64,000 bases of DNA, from NCBI GenBank assembly GCA_020848735.1, contig JADLHO010000126.1, positions 1 through 64,000 of the forward strand, in the 5' to 3' direction. The stretch's first letter is position 1. Each line of letters opens with the position of its first letter. Made by a program: the position numbers and the translations under genes. This document shows, piece by piece, positions 57,546 through 64,000 of this stretch. The notes below the pieces were generated by a model. That model had not been told where the DNA came from, made no database searches, and saw only the letters and a list, made by a program, of their open reading frames with translations. This DNA is from Planctomycetota bacterium (GTDB taxonomy: Bacteria; Planctomycetota; UBA1135; UBA2386).

Positions 57546-59782
57546 AGCCCGATCCGATCGAACTCACGCTCGGCTACGCCGGCGCCGAGAAGCAGGTCAA
57601 GGTCGAGGTGCCGGCAGGCGATGCGCCGCACTGGGATCTCCGTACCAGGTTCACGCAGGTCGGCGGTGAGCACGACCGCGTGGACGCCGTCGCCAAGGTG
57701 ACGGGACGCGCGCGCTACACCTACGACATCACGCTGCCCGGCCTCCTCTTGGGCACGCTCGCCCGCTCGCCGCACCCGCGCGGGAAGCTCGTCGCGCTGG
57801 ACCTGAGCGGCGTGGCGGCGATGCCCGGCGTGCGCGCGGTGATCCCGCTCAAGGAGATCGGTCATCAGGTGCGCTTCGTCGGCGATCCGATCGCGGCGAT
57901 CGCGGCGGATACCCTGCACGCGGCGAAGGACGCCCTGGCGAAGCTCACGGCGCAGTACGAGCTGACACCGGACGCCCCCATCGACCTGCGCGACGCCGAC
58001 GGCGCCCCGACCCTGGACGACGCGGGCAACGTGAGCTCGCCCTGGCCCGCGAAGGGCAACGAGGACATCGAGCAGGCGCTGGCCGGCGCGGCGCACGTGG
58101 CGGAAGGCACCTGGAGCGTCGAGGTGCAGACCCACAGCAGCCTCGAGTCCCACGGCGCGGTCTCGCGCTGGAACGACGACGGCAGCGTCGACGTCTGGTG
58201 CAGCACGCAGGCGACCTTCGGCGTGCGGCAGGGCCTCGCGGAGGCCGCGGGCGTGCCCGTCGACAAGCTCCGCGTGCACGCCGAGTACGTGGGCGGTGGC
58301 TTCGGCAGCAAGTTCGTGCCGGGCACCGAGGCACTCGCGGCGGTGCTGCTCGCGCGCGAGGCGAAGGCGCCGGTCAAGCTCATGCTCGACCGCTACGAGG
58401 AGCACACCTGCACCGGCAATCGGCCTTCGGCGCTCATGCGCATCCGCGCCGGCGTCGACGCCGCGGGCAAGCTCGTCGCCTTCGATTGGCAGTCCTTCGG
58501 CGGACCGGGTTTCTCGGGCAGCGGCGGACGCGCCGTGCACGTGCGCAGCTGGTTCGGCAATGCCAAGACGCGCGCCGAGCACGTCGACCTGACGACCTTC
58601 ACGGACGCGGCGCGCGCCATGCGCGCGCCGGGCTGGCCGCAGGGCAACTTCGCCGCCGAGGGCATGCTCGACGAACTCGCGGCGAAGGCCGGCATGGATC
58701 CGCTGGCCTTCCGCCTGCTCAACGACGGCGACGAACTGCGCCAGCACGAGTGGCGGCTCGGCGCGGAGCGCTTCGGCTGGCAGGAGCGCGTCAATCCGAA
58801 GCCCGGTTCGGCGCGCGACGGCGAATCCCCGCGCTACCTGCGCGGCGCAGGCTGTGCCGCGGCGACCTGGGGACAACTCGGCGGCACCGGCAACAGCGTG
58901 CTCTGCCGCCTCCACCAGGACGGCACGATCGAGGTGCGCAACGGCGCCCAGGACATCGGGACCGGGATGAAGACGGTGCTCGCCCTCCTGATGGCCGAGG
59001 ACTTCGGCGTGCCGACCTCGCGCGTGAAGGTCACGATGGGCCACACGACGGACCCCGTCGGGCCGGCCAGCGGCGGGAGCACGACGACGCCGAGCCTCGC
59101 ACCGACCGCGCGCCATGCGGCCCAGCTCGCGAAGCAGGAGCTCCTGGAGCGCGTCGCCGCGAAGCTCGGCATGGCGCCGGCGGAGCTGCGCTATGAGTCG
59201 GGCAAGGTGCTCGCCGGTGAGCGGAGCCTGTCCTTCGAGGAGGCGTGCCGCGCCATCGGGCCGAATCCGATCGAGGCCATGGGCCGGCGCTTCCGCAACG
59301 GCGAGGGCTACCGCGACAGCGTCGCGGGCTGCCAGTTCGCGGAGGTGCGGGTCGACACGGCGACGGGCGCCGTCGCGGTCACGAAGATGCTCGCCGTGCA
59401 GGACTGCGGCCTCGTCATCGCGAAGAAGCTCGCCGAGAGCCAGGTGATCGGCGCGATGATCCAGGGCATCAGCTATGCGCTGCACGAGCAGCGCATCATG
59501 GATCGGCGCCTCGGCCGCATGATGAACGGGGATCTGTCCTGGTACAAGATCGCCGGTCCGCGCGACGTGCCCCCGATGGAGGCGATCCTCTTCTCCGTCG
59601 CGAACGGCAAGAACAACACCGGCGCCGCCGGTCTCGGCGAACCGCCCTCGGTCGCCGCGCCGGCCGCGGTCGCCAATGCCGTCTCCAATGCGATCGGCGT
59701 GCGCATGCGCAGCCTGCCGATCACCCCCGACAAGGTCCTCGCCGCATTGGCCTCGCGCCGCGGCAAGCAGGAGGGTCGCTGA
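57542..59782 (+). CDS. paoC: Molybdenum hydroxylase Mo-cofactor subunit (PaoC-like)
   Basis: Catalytic subunit of 746 residues. Family blocks present: STQATFGVRQG (Gln near the Mo site), VGGGFGSKF, APGWPQGNFAAEGMLDELA, GAQDIGTGMKT, and near the C-terminus GLGEPPS with the catalytic Glu. It has no signal peptide of its own, so it is probably carried out of the cytoplasm with the Tat-tagged small subunit. The ATG overlaps the small-subunit stop codon (ATGA), giving coupled synthesis. It probably oxidises an aldehyde or heteroaromatic compound by hydroxylation with water. A maturation chaperone of the XdhC/PaoD type is not present in the window. Confidence 0.9.
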   Translation: MKPDPIELTLGYAGAEKQVKVEVPAGDAPHWDLRTRFTQVGGEHDRVDAVAKVTGRARYTYDITLPGLLLGTLARSPHPRGKLVALDLSGVAAMPGVRAVIPLKEIGHQVRFVGDPIAAIAADTLHAAKDALAKLTAQYELTPDAPIDLRDADGAPTLDDAGNVSSPWPAKGNEDIEQALAGAAHVAEGTWSVEVQTHSSLESHGAVSRWNDDGSVDVWCSTQATFGVRQGLAEAAGVPVDKLRVHAEYVGGGFGSKFVPGTEALAAVLLAREAKAPVKLMLDRYEEHTCTGNRPSALMRIRAGVDAAGKLVAFDWQSFGGPGFSGSGGRAVHVRSWFGNAKTRAEHVDLTTFTDAARAMRAPGWPQGNFAAEGMLDELAAKAGMDPLAFRLLNDGDELRQHEWRLGAERFGWQERVNPKPGSARDGESPRYLRGAGCAAATWGQLGGTGNSVLCRLHQDGTIEVRNGAQDIGTGMKTVLALLMAEDFGVPTSRVKVTMGHTTDPVGPASGGSTTTPSLAPTARHAAQLAKQELLERVAAKLGMAPAELRYESGKVLAGERSLSFEEACRAIGPNPIEAMGRRFRNGEGYRDSVAGCQFAEVRVDTATGAVAVTKMLAVQDCGLVIAKKLAESQVIGAMIQGISYALHEQRIMDRRLGRMMNGDLSWYKIAGPRDVPPMEAILFSVANGKNNTGAAGLGEPPSVAAPAAVANAVSNAIGVRMRSLPITPDKVLAALASRRGKQEGR

Positions 59783-59784
59783 GC

Positions 59785-60768
59785 ATGAACCCGTTCACGC
59801 TGCACCTCTGTGCCGATCTCGCGGAGGCGCGCGCCGCGTCCGGCGACGGCACCGTCTACAAGGCCGCGGGCATCGACCTGATCGATCGCCTCAAGGAGCG
59901 CAAGGAAGCGCTGCCGCAGCTCGTCGACGTCTCGCGCCTGCGCAAGGACCTGGGCGGGATCACCGTCGATTCCGATGCCCTGCGTCTCGGCGCCCTCGCG
60001 ACGCTGCACGAGATCGCCGAGCACAAGGACACGGGCGCCCGCGCGCTGCGTGCGCTGCGCGACGCCGCGAGCCAGGCCGCGACCCCGCAGGTCCGTCGCC
60101 GTGCCACGCTCGGTGGCAACCTGCTCCAGCGCGCGCGCTGCTGGTATCTGCGCTCGGCCGGCGTCGGTTGCGCCCACGGCGGCGACGGACCGACCTGCAT
60201 GGCCCGTGAGGGCGAGAACCGCTACCACGCCATCCTCGGCGGCTTCGATTGCGTGCGCGTGCACCCGAGCAACCTGGCGACCGCGCTCTGCGCGCTCGAC
60301 GCCACGGCCGAGATCTTTGGTGGCGACGCCACCCGCCGCATCCCGATCCGCGCCCTCTGGCCCGAGCATGGCCTCGCCTCCTTGCCCGAGCACACCCTCG
60401 CGCCGGGCGAGCTCCTCGTCGCCGTATTCGTCAGCCGCGGCGTCATCGAGGGCAACAGCGCGTATCGCGAGGCGCGCGAGAAGGCGAGTTTCGACTGGCC
60501 CACCTGCGCCGCAGCGGTGCACGTCGCCCTCGAGGACGGCGTGATCTCGAGCGCGCGCATCTGCCTCGGCGCCGTCGCGCCGGTGCCCTGGCTCGCCGAC
60601 GACGCGGCGAAGGTCCTCCTCGGCAAGACCCCGTCGGACGAGCTGTTCCAGTCCGCCGCGCGCACCGCATTCGCCGGCGCGCAGGCCCTCACCCAGAACG
60701 CCTACAAGATCGAGCAGGGCCAGGCCGTGCTCGTCGACGCATTGCGCGCCGCCTGCGCGAAGGAGTGA
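59785..60768 (+). CDS. paoB: Molybdenum hydroxylase FAD subunit (PaoB-like)
   Basis: FAD-binding medium subunit, 327 residues. The FAD-site blocks are AAGIDLIDRLKE and TPQVRRRATLGGNLLQRARC near the middle. A Cys-rich insertion (C..C..C in RCWYLRSAGVGC and GPTCMAREG) fits the extra [4Fe-4S] cluster of PaoB-type subunits, seen also in 4-hydroxybenzoyl-CoA reductase. The C-terminal domain (PFDWPTCAAAVHV-like FDWPTCAAAVHVALEDGVIS) is typical of the family. It starts 2 bp after the Moco subunit gene and is followed 2 bp later by the Cys-rich small protein, so all four belong to one operon. Its electron acceptor is unknown. Confidence 0.88.
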   Translation: MNPFTLHLCADLAEARAASGDGTVYKAAGIDLIDRLKERKEALPQLVDVSRLRKDLGGITVDSDALRLGALATLHEIAEHKDTGARALRALRDAASQAATPQVRRRATLGGNLLQRARCWYLRSAGVGCAHGGDGPTCMAREGENRYHAILGGFDCVRVHPSNLATALCALDATAEIFGGDATRRIPIRALWPEHGLASLPEHTLAPGELLVAVFVSRGVIEGNSAYREAREKASFDWPTCAAAVHVALEDGVISSARICLGAVAPVPWLADDAAKVLLGKTPSDELFQSAARTAFAGAQALTQNAYKIEQGQAVLVDALRAACAKE

Positions 60769-60770
60769 CC

Positions 60771-61022
60771 ATGGCGAATCCCAGCGACGATCGTCCGCGC
60801 ACCCACCGCGAGCTCGTCCCGCGCGACCTCTGCTCGTCCCTCGTGATGAAGCCCATGCTCACCCACGGCATGGACGAGCCCGTCCACGACGGCCGCACGG
60901 TGCCCGGCGACGGGTACTACTGGTGCCAGCGGAGCTGCACCTGCGTCGGGCCCGACGACGGTCTCGTGCATCCGACGAGCTGTCGCCCGCCGCGGCCGTG
61001 CTGGCGGGGGATCGAGGCGTAG
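60771..61022 (+). CDS. Cys-rich small protein of the molybdenum hydroxylase operon
   Basis: An 83-residue protein with six cysteines: C21, C52, C56, C58, C71 and C77, four of them in WCQRSCTC and SCRPPRPCW. It has no signal peptide and no known family that I recognise. It starts 2 bp after the FAD subunit gene, so co-translation with the enzyme is likely. It may bind metal or an iron-sulfur cluster, acting as a fourth subunit, an electron-transfer partner or an assembly factor; this is inference. Its TAG stop is one of very few non-TGA stops in the window. The context and clean ribosome reading make it a real gene despite its size. Confidence 0.7.
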   Translation: MANPSDDRPRTHRELVPRDLCSSLVMKPMLTHGMDEPVHDGRTVPGDGYYWCQRSCTCVGPDDGLVHPTSCRPPRPCWRGIEA

Positions 61023-61070
61023 TCTTGGCCCGCGGTTGACCGTCCGCGCCCCGGCGCGAACGATGCGGGC

Positions 61071-62459
61071 ATGGCCTCCGATCCAAGCGCCCATCCCACC
61101 CGCCGCAGGTTCCTCGCCGAGACCGGTCGTTTCGCCGCCGCCTCGGCTCTCGCCGGCACGGCCCTGCCGCAGGTGCACCTGGGCGGGCGCGAGTCCCTCA
61201 AGGTCGCCCTCGTCGGATGCGGAGGACGCGGCGGCGGTGCCGCGGTCAACGCGCTCTCGGTGCCGGGCGCCGATCTGAAGCTGGTCGCGGTCGCGGACGT
61301 CTTCGCCGCCAAGCCGCGCCAGCTCGCCGCCTCCCTGAAGGAGCAATTCGCCGACAAGGTCGATCTGCCGGCCGAGCGCCAGTTCGTCGGCTTCGACGGC
61401 TACCGCCGCGCGATGGATTGCCTCGACCCGGGCGACATCGTGATCCTCACGACGCCGCCCGCCTTCCGCTGGGTGCATTACGCGCTCGCGATCGAGAAGG
61501 GCCTCAACGTCTTCATGGAGAAGCCCGTGACGGTCGACGGGCCCACCAGCAAGCGGATGCTCGAGCTGAACGCGAAGGCCATCGAGAAGGGCCTGCGCGT
61601 GGGCGTCGGCCTCATGTCGCGGCACAACCATGGCATGCGCGAGCTGAAGCAGCGCATCGCCGACGGCGAACTCGGCGAGATCCTGTTCATGCGCGGCTAC
61701 CGCATGCACGGCCCGGCCGCGTTCTTCCGCTCGTTGCCCAAGCCCGAGGGGATCAGCGAGCTCATGTACCAGATCCAGCGCTTCCACAGCTTCCTCTGGG
61801 CGAGCGGCGGCAACTTCAGCGACTTCAACATCCACATCATCGACCACCTCTGCTGGATGAAGGGCAGCTGGCCGACCAAGGCGCAGGGGGTCGGCGGCCG
61901 CCATTACCGCGAGGGTGCGGAGGGCGTCTACATCGACCAGAACTTCGACAGCTACGCGGTCGAGTACACGTTCGCCGACGGCGCCAAGCTCTTCTTCGAC
62001 GGCCGCTGCATGACGGGCTGCAAGGAGATCTACCAGAGCTTCGCGCACGGCACGAAGGGCATGGCGGTCGTCTCGAGCCAGGGCGACTGCGGACTGCCCT
62101 CGGGCACCTTCAAGAGCCACGTCGGCGGCCGTGCCGATCTGCTCTGGCAATCCAAGGTGCCGCCGGACAAGCAGAATCCCTACCAGAACGAATGGGACGA
62201 GCTCATCGCCGCGATCCGCGAGGGCCGTCCGCACAACGAGGTCGAGTCCGGCATCAAGACGAGCCTCGTCACGTCGATGGGCCGCATGGCGGCGCACACC
62301 GGGATGGAGGTCAAGTACGAGGACATCCTGAACGGCGACCACGAGTTCGCGCCGAACGTCGCGGAGCTCACGCTCGACTCGCCGGCCCCTCTGCAGCTCG
62401 GCGACGACGGCCGCTATCCGATGCCGATGCCCGGGCAGAAGGGCATGCGCGAGTACTGA
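61071..62459 (+). CDS. Gfo/Idh/MocA family oxidoreductase, Tat-exported
   Basis: NAD(P)-dependent sugar-type oxidoreductase of 462 residues with a twin-arginine signal (TRRRFLAETGRFAAASAL). The Rossmann fold is VALVGCGGRGGGAAVNAL, the family lysine motif is MEKPVTVDG, and the active-site His is in NIHIIDHLCWMKGSW. Exported Gfo/Idh/MocA proteins with such signals are very common in planctomycetes and are thought to act on sugars or glycans in the periplasm with bound cofactor. The substrate is unknown. It begins 48 bp after the Cys-rich gene but has no evident link to the molybdenum enzyme beyond Tat export. A candidate TTGACC lies at 61036-61041. Confidence 0.9.
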   Translation: MASDPSAHPTRRRFLAETGRFAAASALAGTALPQVHLGGRESLKVALVGCGGRGGGAAVNALSVPGADLKLVAVADVFAAKPRQLAASLKEQFADKVDLPAERQFVGFDGYRRAMDCLDPGDIVILTTPPAFRWVHYALAIEKGLNVFMEKPVTVDGPTSKRMLELNAKAIEKGLRVGVGLMSRHNHGMRELKQRIADGELGEILFMRGYRMHGPAAFFRSLPKPEGISELMYQIQRFHSFLWASGGNFSDFNIHIIDHLCWMKGSWPTKAQGVGGRHYREGAEGVYIDQNFDSYAVEYTFADGAKLFFDGRCMTGCKEIYQSFAHGTKGMAVVSSQGDCGLPSGTFKSHVGGRADLLWQSKVPPDKQNPYQNEWDELIAAIREGRPHNEVESGIKTSLVTSMGRMAAHTGMEVKYEDILNGDHEFAPNVAELTLDSPAPLQLGDDGRYPMPMPGQKGMREY

Positions 62460-62466
62460 GAGCCCG

Positions 62467-62514
62467 AGACTGCCAGCCGAAGACCGCCAGACCGGAGACC
62501 GCCGGGCCGGAGAC
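62467..62514. repeat. 15-bp tandem repeat just before the last gene
   Basis: Near-identical units beginning AGAC (62467, 62481, 62496, with a partial fourth at 62511; consensus AGACCGCCRGACCGG) fill the leader between the oxidoreductase stop and the ATG at 62516. Spacing is 14, 15 and 15 bp. The last unit places GGAG close to the ATG. Confidence 0.65.
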
Positions 62515-62515
62515 C

Positions 62516-64000
62516 ATGTCGAAGAAGATCGCCGCGCTCGCCGCGAGCGCCTGTGGGTTGTCGATCGCCGGACTCGGGCTGGCCGGCTACGCCTGGTACA
62601 CGGCCTGGCTGAACCAGCCCCTCGCCGAGGCCGTCGAAGCCGAGCTGGTCACGACCGAGGACGTGGCCGGCGTGACGCCCGGCGCCGGCGACCTCGTCTT
62701 CGAGCTCCGTTCGCTCGACGAGGGCGGGAACACGGAGCTGAGCTGGCACTGCGGCAAGACGCTCGCCGGCGTGCGCTCCGAGTACGGCGGCGCATGGACC
62801 CACCTGCGCGGCCGGCTCCTGCTCGAGCGTGCGACGCGCACGCTGCGCGCGGGCGAGCTCCTGCTCAGCGTCGGTGCCATGCGCGGCCACGGCGAGCACC
62901 CGGCGCCCGCGGCGCTGATCAACACCCTGCGCGAGCACGGCTGGTTCCACATCGAGGAGCACCCCCGCGCGGAGTTCCGTGGCAACGGGCTGCGACCGCG
63001 CGGGCCCGACGAGCCCTCGAGCGTGCCCGGCGCGATCGACGATTGGACGCACGTCCTGACCGGCAGGCTCCTGCTCAACGGCATCGAGCGGGAACTCGCG
63101 GTCCACGCGAAGCTCGAGCTCGGGGAGGACCGCGTGCACCTCGATGCGCGCTTCCCGATCTCGCGAACCGAATTCGCGATCCAGCGCCGCACGGGCATCG
63201 AGCCGCCGGCCGAGGTCGACGATCAGGTGCTCGTCGCGATCAAGGTGCGCGCGTCGCGCGACCCGCTGGGCGTCGTCGCCGAACTGCACGGCGCGCTCGT
63301 GGCGCAGGAGGCCCGCAGCGGCGCGCTGACCGAGCGCGTCGAGCAGCTCGCCGCGGGACTCGAGCGCGCGGAGCAGACGATCGACGCCCTGCGTCTCGAG
63401 CTCACGAAGCTCGCCGCGCGCCCCGCCCCCACCGCCGCCGCCGCGCCCGCGGCGACGCTGCCGGCCCGATTCTCGGACCGCGTGGACTACCGCAATGCCG
63501 CCGCGCTGCCGGGCTTCAAGGACCTCGGCTATGCGCCGGAGTTCGAGATGGTGCTGGTGCCCGGTGATCCTGCGGCGGGGATCGCGCCGTTCTACGTGCA
63601 GACGACCGAGGTCACCTGGCAGATGTACCGCGCGTGGTCGTATTGCGAGGACGTCGCCGAGGACACGCAGATCGCCGCGCTGCGCGCCGGAGACCTGCGC
63701 CCGAGCCCCTGCTACGACGACGCGTCGCGCGGCTTCGGCTTCGAAGGCCGGGCCGCATTGGGCCTCTCGCGCCGCAATGCGCAGGCGTTCTGCCGCTTCC
63801 TGAGCGAACGGACGCAGCGCCCCTACCGCCTCATGACGGGGGCCGAATGGGATCACCTCGCACGGGCCGGCGGCGGACTCCCGAGCGATCCGCGGACGGT
63901 GGCCTGGCTGCGGGACAACTGCGACACCGACCTCTTCGGCGAACCGATGCCCATGCCGGTCGCGACGAAGCCCGCCAATGCGCTCGGGCTCTTCGATTTC
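62516..64000 (+). CDS. YceI-like + coiled coil + formylglycine-generating-enzyme-like protein (3' truncated)
   Basis: An open frame running off the window end; 495 residues are visible. A signal anchor (KIAALAASACGLSIAGLGLAG) is followed by a YceI-like lipocalin-type domain (about 45-245: ELSWHCGKTLAGVRSEYGG, FHIEEHPRAEFRG, LTGRLLLNGIERELAVHAKL, ISRTEFAIQRRTGIEPP). A short coiled coil (about 255-300) and Pro/Ala linker lead to the start of an FGE-sulfatase/SUMF1 domain (EFEMVLVPGD, TTEVTWQMYRAWSYCEDVAE, SRRNAQAFCRFLSE, RPYRLMTGAEWDHLARAGGG). In true formylglycine enzymes the catalytic Cys lies near the C-terminus, beyond the window, so activity cannot be judged. A YceI/FGE fusion is not one I recognise. 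It follows the oxidoreductase by 56 bp. Confidence 0.75.
   Translation, partial: MSKKIAALAASACGLSIAGLGLAGYAWYTAWLNQPLAEAVEAELVTTEDVAGVTPGAGDLVFELRSLDEGGNTELSWHCGKTLAGVRSEYGGAWTHLRGRLLLERATRTLRAGELLLSVGAMRGHGEHPAPAALINTLREHGWFHIEEHPRAEFRGNGLRPRGPDEPSSVPGAIDDWTHVLTGRLLLNGIERELAVHAKLELGEDRVHLDARFPISRTEFAIQRRTGIEPPAEVDDQVLVAIKVRASRDPLGVVAELHGALVAQEARSGALTERVEQLAAGLERAEQTIDALRLELTKLAARPAPTAAAAPAATLPARFSDRVDYRNAAALPGFKDLGYAPEFEMVLVPGDPAAGIAPFYVQTTEVTWQMYRAWSYCEDVAEDTQIAALRAGDLRPSPCYDDASRGFGFEGRAALGLSRRNAQAFCRFLSERTQRPYRLMTGAEWDHLARAGGGLPSDPRTVAWLRDNCDTDLFGEPMPMPVATKPANALGLFDF

Overview
The window is about 64 kb of very GC-rich bacterial chromosome with dense coding. Nearly every gene ends in TGA, and several start at GTG or TTG. 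The best lineage clues are a small basic protein of the TIGR04137 type (PVC superphylum), an actin of the MamK-like family, twin secretin/TPR lipoproteins beside ExbB/ExbD genes, and many secreted proteins of unknown function. Together they suggest a high-GC member of the Planctomycetota; this is an inference, because no rRNA is present. No rRNA, tRNA, CRISPR array, insertion sequence or prophage was recognised.

Layout, left to right. 0.4-20.9 kb is a mixed housekeeping and envelope region: adenosine deaminase, a sugar-kinase-like/methyltransferase fusion, a DUF4388 protein, a pentaheme cytochrome, an APH-fold kinase, an ECF sigma factor, PNPase, DUF2058 and PilZ proteins, a second methyltransferase, a pair of translationally coupled secreted proteins with apparently dead active sites, QueE, the small basic protein, a TMTC-like membrane/TPR protein, a DUF481 outer-membrane barrel and a family-4 uracil-DNA glycosylase. 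21.0-33.5 kb is a directional block: secretin/TPR lipoprotein A, two exported repeat proteins, ExbB, two ExbD proteins, and secretin/TPR lipoprotein B. 33.7-37.1 kb holds a HAD phosphatase and, on the other strand, an operon of BY-kinase/ParA-like ATPase, coiled-coil protein and MamK-like actin. 37.3-48.5 kb is a long minus-strand run: coaB, ftsK, a motor-less FtsK-like protein, dnaB, bamA, hutU, with coaB/ftsK and dnaB/bamA joined by 4-bp start/stop overlaps. 48.8-54.7 kb is a four-gene TolC-MacA-MacB(ATPase)-MacB(permease) exporter operon, ending in a 17-bp tandem repeat. After a structured non-coding stretch and two hypothetical genes, 56.9-61.0 kb is a Tat-exported molybdenum hydroxylase operon (2Fe-2S, Moco and FAD subunits plus a Cys-rich small protein). 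It is followed by a Tat-exported Gfo/Idh/MocA oxidoreductase and a YceI/formylglycine-generating-enzyme-like protein cut by the window end.

The strongest candidate for an undescribed system is the 21.0-33.5 kb block. It pairs two outer-membrane secretin homologues, each carrying its own TPR/coiled-coil region and lipobox, with a complete proton-channel motor (one ExbB, two ExbD), and it lacks every usual type II/IV pilus component (no GspE/PilB ATPase, no pseudopilins). The adjacent actin/ATPase/coiled-coil operon is a second candidate. One ExbB plus two ExbD next to TPR proteins and a bacterial actin recalls, in gene content only, the AglRQS gliding motor of myxobacteria.
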